Assembly: GCA_004335635.1 (NCBI GenBank)
Contig: QAXH01000793.1
Coordinates: 1-26,391, forward strand
DNA: 26,391 nt
DNA from: Chloromonas sp. AAM2
Lineage: Eukaryota; Chlorophyta; Chlorophyceae; Chlamydomonadales; Chlamydomonadaceae
Direction of reading: 5' to 3'
Part shown: positions 10,437 to 21,600 of the stretch, piece by piece
Layout: each line of letters starts with the position of its first letter
Numbering within the stretch: the stretch's first letter is position 1
Translations under genes and position numbers: made by a program
Notes under the pieces: generated by a model
What the model was told of the DNA's origin: nothing
Seen by the model: the letters and a program-made list of their open reading frames with translations, nothing else
Databases searched by the model: none

Positions 10437-13400
10437 TTATGTTGCTGAAATTAGGAAGCTTCAGAGCTTGACGCAAGCTGTTGGGGCAGTATGCAGATGC
10501 ACTTACCTCTTGCACTGGTTGGCCCGACCCTGGCGACACGCGATGTCCGAGGCGACGCACATGGTGGTGATGCAGAAGCATCACGTGCTGTGCTGGCCTG
10601 AAGCGCTTGGGTGCCCTCGAAACTTGAGCTGGGCGTCCAGGCATGCGCTTGCTTTGCCTGGGATTCACGGGGTGCATGTGCTTCAGTAGTAGTGTTGCAT
10701 GGGCTGGGCTCTGAGCCATGTGTTGAGGTCAGCTTAAGACTGGGAACCAGGTGGCTGGAATGGGCAGGGACCTGGTTGATGCCCGAGGTCCTGTCCAGGT
10801 GGGTGCTGAAGGCAGTGGTGGTGTCGAAGTGCATGTGGGGCGCGGCTGAGGTGGGGCGGCTGAGGCTGGGTGGCAGGGGGTGGCTGCGGTCCACCTTCCG
10901 CAGCTGGTGCGCCAACAGCAACTGTCCAACCTGCGGGGCACAAGCAATAAGGTCAGTGTGCTGGTTGTGACACTGTGTGTTCGTAAGGTGAGCGCGCTGC
11001 GGTACAGCTCAGGCGACGAGGAAACCAGCCAGACCAGTCGCCCGCGTGCCATTTGCCCTGTTTCCTCCCGTAAAGCATGTTCTGTGAACACGGCTCAAGC
11101 AGCCCCTGCAGTGTCAAAGTTGCCTACCTGGTGCAACAGGATTTCATGGTCCGCCGGCCCCTCCCTTAGCTCCCTCTCGTTGAAATCAGCATAGCAGCAT
11201 GTTGGCGCACAAGCACTGGCTGGCCTGATGGCGCGGGAATTGGTTTGAAGACTCGCAGGCGTGTGTGCTTGCAACCCAGGTGCAGCACTGGCAGGCCTTG
11301 CAAGACGTGTGTTTGCCGCCATGGCTGCTCGCTCCTCCAAAGCAGGGGCAGAGAGTACCTCAAAGACCGGTAGTCCTGCAAATGCCTGGGCCTCTGACGC
11401 GTCTTGATTGACCAGAGGTTGTTGCTCAGCTACAGACGTCAGGTATCCGACGGGTCTCGCCGCACGTGAGGATGGTTGCCCTTCCTCAGGCAATGCAGCC
11501 AGGCAAGGTTCGCTTCCATCATCTGGCATGGCAGGCAGGCACCCTGTCGCTAGAGATTCCTTCGCTCCCATCATTGGCCCCAGCCACCGGACTCCCTCAT
11601 TCAATGAATGCTCAGTGCCCAGTCCTGCTTCGGACATCTGGCTCCGGCGCCGTGTGCCCGCATCGCTCTGGCGGGCGGTGTGAGAGACGCGCGGTGCGTG
11701 GGCACCAGCGGCCTGGCGGGGCGAGCCTGGTTCGAACAGGCCTGTGTGTACCGAGGCCGGGGTGGCCGTGAGCGTGCGGGGTGTGTTGACGCGGCTCGAC
11801 GGAGAGCTGGCGGTGCGGCCGGGCGGGGCGCTCTGCAGGGTGCGGCGCCGCAACTCCATCAGCTGACGCGCCTGCGTGTATGGTGTATGAGGAGGTGAGG
11901 ACGAGGTGAGATGCCAACACGTCCTCAGAAGTTGATGGATGTGGGTGAAGACCAGCCTTTCAAATTCTTCTCAATCGAGCAACAAGGCTATAGAACACAC
12001 ATAGNNNNNNNNNNNNNNNNNNNNNNNNNNNNNNNNNNNNNNNNNNNNNNNNNNNNNNNNNNNNNNNNNNNNNNNNNNNNNNNNNNNAGCAGGTAAAGAC
12101 ACAGCCAAAAAAACGTGCAGGACCTGGCCAGATGCCCTTAGTGTGGTGCGGTCGGCCAGCGTGGAGCAAGGCATAACAAACCAAAGCCTGGTGGTGGGCG
12201 CCATATACTGTGGGCAATACAACCATATACTGTAGGCAAGACAGCCAGCCAGTGGAGTAGTGACTGGGTCTGGCGTGAGTTTCTCAGCTTTGAGGATCCA
12301 GGGGACAATGGGTTCAAACGCCTCGGCTTGTCTAGCTTGACATTTGCTTTTGTTTGGACTGTTCTTAAGCAACCAGTAGAGTGCACTGCAACCAGGGAAA
12401 CGCACGTGCTGAATAGACCCAGTCAAGACACGCGCATGGCACTGCCCTATGCTACCCTATTCCGTACCTCTTCTTTCAGTTGGTTTCGCTCTGTGTCCTC
12501 ATGCTCGGCCCTTTGAGCCTCAATGGCATCCAGCAGCTCGGGTCCCCGCTTGGCCCACTCGCCCCGCGCCTCGCCACCCTGACAGGACGTAAGGGAGTGC
12601 AAGCATTTACATAACTGGGTCTTATGCAGATTGTAGGCCGTTGTATCCCATTCTAATCTCCTGCTCCAACAAAAGCTTGCACACATCAACGTGTCCACAT
12701 CAACTGTCACACATGTCGGGCAGCACACATCAGTACATTTACATACGTATTATCTCCATCGTAACCTTCAATGTCAGCACCGTCATATTTGCGCCTGTTG
12801 ATGCAATTCAAACGTCATAACAACGTTATCCTATTGCTGGTTCCCTGTAGTAAGGATGCAATCCGCAGGAGCGGGATGGCCAGGACCAGAGCAAAGCAAA
12901 GCAAAGGGCCTGATTAGAGCTGTTGGTTAAGTTGTGCGTGCACATGCTGTCACGCCAGGCCACCAGACAGAGCCCTGTGCTTGACAGTGCAGCCTACACA
13001 TGGTCATGACCCCCTCACACTCACTTGCAGAATCTCGTTCATCATCCTTTTGCGTCTTAGCAGCCCCAGGATGGGTTTTAACGCCTTAGCATGACCGTCT
13101 GGGAGATTGTAGTCAGGGCTGAAAACATCTTTGCCCGCATCAACCTGGCAAGATTTGAGTTGATAAGGACAGATGTGACAATGTGGTTCATAGGATTGAA
13201 ACTGATTAACAGGACAAAGTAGCCCATAGGGTGCTGTGGTATGTTGGCGAGGTGATGGTGGTGATGTTTGCGGGTTAGCCATGGCGCAATGATGCCGTGG
13301 TATGCTTGAATCACAATTGTGCTTGGAGGTGCTCTCAGCCACTCATTCTCTGCTGGCGTCTCCTGGCTCCCATTGTTACGCACCTACCGGCGTACTGAAC

Positions 13401-15232
13401 AAGGCATCGCATGGGTTTGCCCGTTCCTGTCCTCACCTGCTGGCCTGTGCTAGGCTCGCCCCAGCTCGCATCCCTGTTGCTGTCACGCTTTAGGTGTGAC
13501 ATGAGCTCCTGAAGCCGCATGGCCTGCGGAACAAGGCAGGCGGGCAGCGCAACCCATGGCCAACTGACTCGGGACGCTGAACCCTTTGTTGCAACGGTTC
13601 CTTTGTTGCAATGCGTATGTTGCTTCAACTGCTCATGATGGGCTGAAAAGACTGCCTGGCCACAACTCTTATGGCCGGACAGGAAAGTGACCCAGGCCTG
13701 TCATTCCAGGCAGCACCCGTGGTCACTGTGCTCCGGGGCCATTTCAATGCTAGAGCAGACTGAGTTTGCCTACAAATGTGTACGAATGCATGGATTGCCA
13801 GAAGCACAAGAGCGAGCCACCTGGCGACACCACCCACGACCGGTACCATTGAGTCTACATTTATCAAGGCTAAAGGACATGCCACGTTGCAGGCACTGCC
13901 GATAGCGTCTCATCTGCTTGTGCTTATGAGCCCCGTTGGGTGACGTGCCTGGAATGGCAGATTTGCAGCCTTGGCGTCCCGCACATCCGCCACACCAACG
14001 CCATCCTTGCCCACCTGTAATTACAAGCATCAAATAGAAGAAGCTGCGAGCCAGAAGCGTGTGCGCTCACTTCACTGGCAATGCCAAACATGCATCCACT
14101 GTCAGCCCGAGCGAGCCACAAGCGTGTGCTCCCATGCCAAACATGCATCCACTGTCAGCCCGAGCAAGCCACAAGCGTGTGCTCTCACTTCACTGGCAAT
14201 GCCAAACATGCATCCACTGTCAGCCCGAGCGAGCCACAAGCGTGTGCTCCCATGCCAAACATGCATCCACTGTCAGCCCGAGCGAGCCACAAGCGTGTGC
14301 TCTCACTTCACTGGCAATGCCAAACATGCTGTCCACTGGGATCCCAAAAGAGTTTACTGGCACTGGCAAACCTGCTATTGGCTTCAACTGCCGCTTTGAA
14401 TGGCTTGATTGAGCGACCTGGCTATCTCCGGGCGAGCTAGCAGCACCTGGTCTGCCCCCTGCTGTGCTCCTGTGCAACTGCCTCCCACACCCAATACCAA
14501 GCCATACATCATCAGCCACGTCTTTCTAAGGCCTGCCCACTTACAACGTCAAGCAAGTTGCTGACCGATGCATACAGGCCCTCATCGGTGTTAGGTGTGT
14601 TAGGACGCTTTCCCTTGGCCTGGCACCACTGCCGGTACTGAAGCCGGTGCAGCTTAATGCACAGCTCAGCCTACGTACAAATTCATACTTGCATATCAGG
14701 GCATGGGGGTTGGATGAGCATGAGAGTCCGCTGGCGAATGGGACTCAGGGGGGTCACTGATGCGGTGATGCACGGTGCAGTAGGCAAGCATTGACGCTGG
14801 AAGTGTCAGGCATGCGTTCCGTGTGGCCTAGCCATCTGAGTCTGTCGGTTCTGAGCAGGGCTGAATGGCAGGTTGATTAGTTTTGGCATATATGATATGA
14901 TATGATATGATATGATCACCTAGTTATACCGTGATGCACAGCTGATGTGCTGGGTTGATTGAGCCATGACAACGCCATTGTGCTCAAACAATGACTAGCT
15001 GTGCGTTCGTGCATGGCTGATGCTGGTGCCAGAAGGCTGGCCCACCAACCTTGCTACATTTGGGGATCTCCACCCGAAGTTTGAAGGGTGAGCCTTCAGG
15101 GCAGGGTCCTGTAGGCCAGGGCTCTGCCTCTATGCGCGGTGGCTTGGGCAAAGCGGCACCCCACAGGGCGGGTATGCAAGTGGCTGTGGGCTCATGAGCC
15201 AGGCAACCGAAAATGTTTACTGTCCCCCCCAT
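10437..15232 (-). CDS. Unrecognised protein, about 622 aa, nine exons
   Basis: Exons in transcript order: 15232-15050, 14670-14545, 14014-13949, 13523-13437, 13144-13025, 12578-12468, 11871-11128, 10930-10507, and a short last piece 10444-10437 that ends in TAA. All lengths fit phase; most exons begin after CAG (exon 2 follows TAG). Exon 3 would use a GC donor (CAG|GCACG). The protein begins MGGTVNIFGCLAHEP, then has charged helical segments (ELCIKLHRLQYRQWCQ; ALKPILGLLRRKRMMNEIL; ELLDAIEAQRAEHEDTERNQ; ARQLMELRRRTLQS) suggesting coiled coil, and from about residue 245 a long Ala/Ser/Pro-rich, probably disordered half with RPTSAAP-type repeats. No membrane segment or signal peptide is visible. 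The appearance resembles green-algal cytoskeletal or ciliary proteins but nothing diagnostic was found. The 3' end is uncertain: the last intron would be only 62 bases and no TGTAA was found after it. Confidence 0.7.
12005..12087. other. Assembly gap of 83 N
   Basis: The gap lies in the intron between exons 12578-12468 and 11871-11128 of the unknown minus-strand gene. Both flanking exons are phase 0, so no exon is required in the gap, but a small in-phase one cannot be excluded. A short repeat (CATATACTGT followed by GGGCAA or AGGCAA) occurs twice nearby, at about 12201 and 12224. Confidence 0.98.
14066..14335. repeat. Higher-order minisatellite, 118-base unit (65 + 53)
   Basis: Units alternate: A1 14066-14130 (65), B1 14131-14183 (53), A2 14184-14248 (65), B2 14249-14301 (53), and a partial A3 from 14302. 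B is A lacking about 12 bases (the ACTTCACTGGCA portion). All share ATGCCAAACATGCATCCACT and GAGCCACAAGCGTGTG. It lies in the second intron of the unknown minus-strand gene. Confidence 0.95.
14890..14916. repeat. ATATG pentanucleotide microsatellite
   Basis: About five ATATG units in the first intron of the unknown minus-strand gene. Confidence 0.9.
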
Positions 15233-15693
15233 GATGGCACTCAGTGATTGAGGTTCACTTGACTAGCTGTTTCATTGTGGTTAGCAGAGTGGCAGCCAAT
15301 CCACAGGGGAAGAGTTCACCACACAGGGCGACCGTGCCTGGTGTACAGATGGGGCAGACGGTGTGGGCCAAGCAGAGCTACTGCTGCCGAAGACAAGTGC
15401 AAGTAGTCCCTCACTGGTTTGCCAATCGATTTCTTCCCAATCGTATCTGAAAAACACGGCAGCGGGGGCACGCAGGCTCTGGCAACCCTGCCATCATGTA
15501 CTTTACGTTTTTTACGGCCGATCATTTTTAGGTCTTCCACGCGTCCGCTGGATGGCCTTGCGTTCGGAGTTGTGCCTTAACCTGCAGCACAAAATTGAGA
15601 ACATGGCTTGCTCAATATGCAACCCTTGATCGAAGGCAGCTTCTTTTTAAATTCCAACAGCCTTGGCAAAGACACCTGAGGCTGCCGCACACC
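15233..15693. promoter_or_regulatory. Probable shared divergent promoter of unknown gene and SLC44 gene
   Basis: These 461 bases lie between the two divergent start codons (15232-15230 on the minus strand, 15694 on the plus strand). The interval must hold both 5' UTRs and probably both core promoters. I see no clear TATA box. A CCAAT-like word (AGCCAATCC) occurs at about 15295. No other gene is supported here. Confidence 0.45.
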
Positions 15694-18600
15694 ATGGGTT
15701 GCTGTGGAGACGACCAGGCTGACAAGCCGGTAAGCGCAATTGCATTCAATCCGCACCTGAAGACTGCGCGGTTTCAGAAGGGAAATGGGGATTGACTAAC
15801 TCACAAGTCAATACGGCACCCCGCTCACTGCTGACTCAGCAGTTGGAATTGTCAGATGCATAATCCTGCATGCCACCATTGCATGCACGACGGCCATGGT
15901 CTGTCCCATGGCATGACATGGTCTGTCTGGGATGGTGGTATACCCTCGGTCTGCCAAAATGCATGGGCTTGTGCCTCTGACCCTACAGGGTGTAGTGCGA
16001 GAGCGGAAATGCAGGGATGTGCTATGTCTGCTGCTCTTTCTCATCTTCTGGGCTGGCATGTTCGTCATTTGTGGCTTTGCAGCCAAGAACGGTGGGTGTT
16101 TGCGGGCGTGGACGGCGAGACGGGGGCTGCCAGTAGCTGCCTGTATCAGTCCTTCCAGTATCTCAGGGTGCCGATAGGACATACTACATTTAATGGTCGT
16201 GGACAGGGTCTCAAGTGCCAAGTAATTATGATTTTGCAGAACTTGCACATACACAGCAGTGTTCCAAACTTTACCAGATAGGTTAGAATTTTTTGTCCGG
16301 TATAGCGGGCCACCTGCTCAGGACTTATTTGCAGTGCGCCATTCCCAGCCTCATCTTTTCATGTGTGCACAACTGCTTGCAGGAAACTCCAACCGTCTGG
16401 TGTATGGCGTGGACTCTTATGGGTTCACATGCGGGTCTGTCACAACGTACAAGAACGTTACCATAGACAACTCCGAGAACAAGAACGTCTACTGGCTCAA
16501 CGCGCTTGATCTCTTGACTATAGAAAACATCCCCTTTGCCAAGAGTGTGTGTGTCAGCGGCTGCCCCTCAAGCAACAACGTCTGCGATGCCTATGGGGAT
16601 TTGCCTTGCACACAGGCAAAACAATATGTGTGAGTTGGGCATTTGGTAGGAACTGGTTGCCTGCTGTGTGGGCAAGGTGCATGCATCATTAAAGCGCAGT
16701 GGCGACTTCTCGGGTCAGCACACTGGCTTGGGTGACACACGACACACATCAACCCACCTCTGCCCATTAGTGTGAGCTTCAATGTGCGGACAAAGCTATC
16801 AATAGGGGTTCCATCAAGTAAATATGGCATAAGCTGCTGCTCTGGCCCGCTATCAACCTTGCACATGAGTTGTGGTCAATTGTTACCTGCAGTTTCCCTG
16901 TCCCTCCTGCCCCCGCTGGGCAGCTCACTCCGGACTGAAGGCTATGCAAGTCAACATCCAATACTCGCTCCCCTGCTATCAACACATGCTGCAGGTGCCC
17001 GTACTACGCCTTTGCTCAAGATGACTTGTACGGTCGCCTGGCTGGCGTAGATGCGGGCAGCACTGCCTGGTTCGCCGCCCTCACAACAATGGGCCCCACA
17101 TACGACGCGGAAGCCAGCGCTGTCGTGCAGGTCAGCAACAGGGTGCAAGCTGGCAGTCGGGCATGGCTAGCACAACAGTGCATCATACGCACGGGTGCAA
17201 GCTGGCAGTGAGGGTATGGCCGGGGTACGACTCAGGACACGGGGATTTTGCATGTATTCTACCGATAGGCTCCCGGTAGATACCGGGCGCGGGGTATGGC
17301 ATGATACACGGAGGACCCAACTTGAGGCCTCTCAGAAAGCTTAGTGCCAGGCTTTTGAAGTGAAGTGTGTTCCCTTGATGCTTTCAAGCTTTGATGTCAT
17401 GCTCGTGGTGTTGGGCGGACATTTGCCGAAACCACGGCGACTGATACGGCTAGAATGCCAACACGCACAGCATGACGCCACTCGAGCAATGCACAAGCAT
17501 GCTATGACCTTTGCAACCATGCGCATGAGTGTTCATGCCATCTAAGGCCTTGGAGCCAGACATCAGGCCGTAGCCCAACAACAGATCTTGTGGCAGAGTA
17601 CTACTGGGCTAGGGATATCAAATGTGACCTGTGTTTATGATGTTCTTTTGATGTGTGGCGCAGAAGCTGGAGGCTCAGAACATCCCCTGGGTGAACTCTG
17701 TCCTCACCGCCAACAACATCACCACCACCTCAAACGTCAGCGGGCCGTACTATCAACTAAAGAGCGACTTCCCCGGCGCAGGGCCCTGCTACCCCGTGTG
17801 GGTGCCCACCTCGCCCTTCTTCAACAGGTGAATGGGAACACAGTTGCAAGAGGACATTCACTGGGGGCGCTTACTGGGCCATTACTGGGTTAGCAGGCCT
17901 GCCAGGTGGCTGTCTTGGCTTGATGACGGTCAGGCGCATAATTGTTCGAGAGACGATGTGTCTAGCTGCACTACCGTGGGTTTCACCATCAACAGATGCG
18001 AGGGAGCACAGGCGCAACAGGGGTTCCTACTAGGGCCTCCTACCGGGGCACCCTACAGGAGCCTCTCACTGCAGCTCTTACTGGGGTTACACGGGCCTAG
18101 TCTGCCTGGCCTGCAATCACGGCCCTAGGCGCTTTTAATGACCTTACGTTTTGATATGACACTGTTCATCATCTTTCTGTCTAGCTGCAGTGCCACGGAT
18201 TATGGTAAGCCATATGGTGATCATGATGATGAGCAAGTGGTTGTAAGCACACAGACGTGTTGGAATCAGTTGGGGCTTGGCGCGCTTGTCCTGATACCAC
18301 AGCCTCGAGCGCACAAGCTAGCCTTGTGTGTGTTTGCACAAAAAGCTGGGTGTCCCAACATGTGTGCCTTTGTACTTCTGCATCCTCCCATAACTGAACA
18401 GAACATGGCGTAAACATCAACCACGCGTTTGAGCAAGAAGCATGCCTCGCCTAGCCATGACTTTGAATTACTAAACAGTACCAACGCTTGACAGCAGCCG
18501 ACATCACCTTGCCAATCAAGTAAGCCAAGAGTACTGTGCTGCGTGCACAGATGTTTCCCAAACTTCCCCAGCAACTGGACCAGTGGCGTGGTCAGCACCG

Positions 18601-21600
18601 GTCTGCAGGCCTTAGGCAGCGACGCAACGGATAAGTTCAAGGACGAGTTCAACAGCCTATCGGCCCAGTGGACCCGCTACGTGGGCAGCATTAGCAAGGG
18701 AATACTCATCATCATCGTGGGGGGGCTGTGCGGGGGAGTGGTGCTGTCACTGGTGCGTCAACGGTGTTGTGGGCTTTGTGTTACATCAGCCTTGTTGGAA
18801 TCGCATAGCACTGTGTAAAGGGGATTTAAAGAGCCCACCCGTCCTACACATCCATCTGTATATGCAGCGACAAAAGTGATTGGCCACTCTGACCCATCGT
18901 CTGGAGGGCAACCTTATGTCTTGTGACTGCTCGGTTCTGTACCAGGGGTACAGATTTCCAAACTGTGTGAAACTGCATAAACGTAGCTGTTGTGGTGACT
19001 GTTGGCACTGCTGGTGCAATCGCAGCCTCCACCCAGGTCTGAACGCTAGAGACGAATGTGCCAACGGCATTGCAGGCAGCGCCAGCAACAGGCGTGGCTT
19101 TGCTTGTTTGCTTGCTCGTCTGTCGTAATTGTGCGTCAGTGTATGATATGTGAAGCGCTACACTGTGTCGCCACTTGCTTGTCCAAGCTTTTTTGTCAAA
19201 GTTTGGCATCAGTCAAACATGCAGAGTTGTGCACGCATGGTGTGCAAATCCAGCTGTTGGGCTGCCAGTGCACAGTTCACTCGTCATATGTAGCGGGACG
19301 GCCTGTTGCAGCAACAACCGTGAACGCCAAAGCAGGAACACCCAGGTGACGAGTTGAGGTCTGCTGTGTGTGCCCCTGCAGTTCTGGATGGTCATCCTGC
19401 GCTACCTGTCGGGCTTCATGGCTTGGATCACCGTCCTGGCTGTCAATGTGGCATTGGTGGGCGTCACCCTCTACAGCTTCTCATTTGCTGGTTATCTGGG
19501 TGATGACGGAGTGGGAGGGGTGAGTGAGGGGGTGTGAGCGGGAACTGGGTGCAGGCAGTGGAAGGGGGGCCGATGACTGGACGCTTGCTGACAAAGTGCC
19601 TGGCCTGCATAAATACCAGCAGCCACGCCGGTTCTGGGTTTAGCTGCATCTGTTTAAGCAGCCACAGTGATTTGAGCAGCAGTTCCAGCTTTGGTGCGAC
19701 ACACCATATCCTGTCTCTGTCTGTCTGCTGAAAAAGACCTAGGCTGCCTGTTGTAGGAGGCCAAACACCCTCCCTCAGATGAACTAACCTGCGCAGGGTA
19801 GACTAAGGATGGTTGACCAGCAAAAGCGTCTCTGTTTACATAACCTTACCTGGTTGGTGATATTGGGTACGAATATCAGAAAGCAATTGGAGACTGGAGA
19901 CGGGATCAATGCTCGGTGCAGGCCATTGCCAGCAAGCTCCCCGGAGAGGACCCCACCTCCCTGGACCGCACCACATGGAAGTGGATTGCCATCGCGGCTG
20001 CCATTGTGACAGGTAGGCTGTGCGAGTGAAGAGCTTCGCTGTGCCTTCCTGTTTCCTTATCTGTTGCTCTGTCCACAGACAGTCTATGGAAGTTTTGTTT
20101 TCTTGATTTATGGACTTGTGTGAGGCTCGTAGGCAATGCTGCCTCAGCTGCAGGACAGGCATCGACTTAAGGCCTGAACTGAGTGCTGCCATGCGATTAC
20201 ACTTTGGTTATCAACAGCCCGCTGGGTCAGTTGTTCAACTATTGTGATCGACACCATGCCAAGGAACCCACTCGGCTGTCTGCACGTCTGACCATCATGT
20301 CGGTGATTTCTCCCCTGGTGCCCTGTCAACAGGCAATCTAGTCCTGTTCTTGGGTGTTCGAGTTTTGGTGCTTGTAGGCAATACTGCCCCAGCTACACAA
20401 CAGTCATTGCAAGACGTGAGGCCTGAACTGAGTGCTGCCATGCATCTCCATTTTGATCATGAGCAGCCGGCTGGGGCAGCCATGCAACAATTGATCGAGC
20501 AAGTGACACGCGGGCCTGCCACATGCATGTGCAGCTGCACACACGGATATGCAACACCATGCCAAGAAGCACACCGGGTTGCCACATGTACGTCCGACCA
20601 TCATTTTGCTGTGCATGCATCCCATTAAGTATCCCCCCGGTTGTTGTGTCTATATGGTTGCAGGGCTCGTGTTCCTCCTGACGATCCTGTGCATCAGCCG
20701 CATCCGCATCGCCATTGCCTGCATCAAGGTGGCCAGCCAGGCGGTGGGAGCAATGCCCAGCATCCTGCTCTTCCCACTGCTGCCATTTGTTTTTGAGGTG
20801 AGTTGACACACTTCCCACTCAGTGGCTGGCCCTTATTGTATGATGTTTAGTGTCTCTGGGCTGCCAGGGCAAAATTACATGACTGACAACAAGACAGCAC
20901 TGACTGTTGAAGTGCACAGCAGCACCTGTTGTGCCTAATTAACAGATAAGCTGCACCACCAACAAAGGGACTGCTGCCAACTAAATACCAATGATGGAGC
21001 CATGCCTTCAAGTAACGCAGCGCACCAGCCCAGCTACCACTAACAAAAGGGTAAGGGAATCAACGCACTAGCACTGCTACCACTAACAAAAGGATAAGGG
21101 AATCAACGCACTAGCACTGCTACCACTAACAAAAGGGTAAGGGAATCAACGCACTAGCACTACATTACCAAGGTAAAGAAGTAACGCAGCACACTACCAC
21201 TGCTACCACGGCTTAGCAAAGCAACTAATAGAGCCATTGGAGCCATTTCTACAGATTGCTCTGGTCGTCTACTGGATCTGTATCTTGTGTTTTGTAGCGA
21301 ACTAACAACAAAAGAATTATGAAAGCAAGCAATTCAGTGAAGCAGTTGATACCAATGAGGAGTGGTTTGTGTTTTGTAGGCAACTCATGACGTAGATAGA
21401 TATGCATCAGTTGACATTGATGCTTGATTCATGTCTGACAGGTTGCCCTGATTATCTACTGGATCTCCATCACAGCTCTGCTGTACACAGCCGGGGACCT
21501 GACCGCCAACTGCCGCACCAGCGCTGGCACCGCCCCGCTAACCTTCTCGCAGCTACCCAGCTTCTACAACACCTCGGCCACCCACAACAGCACGGATACA

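Noticed and set aside
14066..14335. CRISPR-like array of regularly spaced repeats
   Set aside because: The units are tandem and contiguous without unique spacers, and the context is a eukaryotic intron.
13971..14440. Three overlapping open frames of 117-142 codons with repeated MPNMHPLSARASHKRV
   Set aside because: They are translations of the intronic 118-base minisatellite in different frames, antisense to a gene with phase-consistent exons on both sides.
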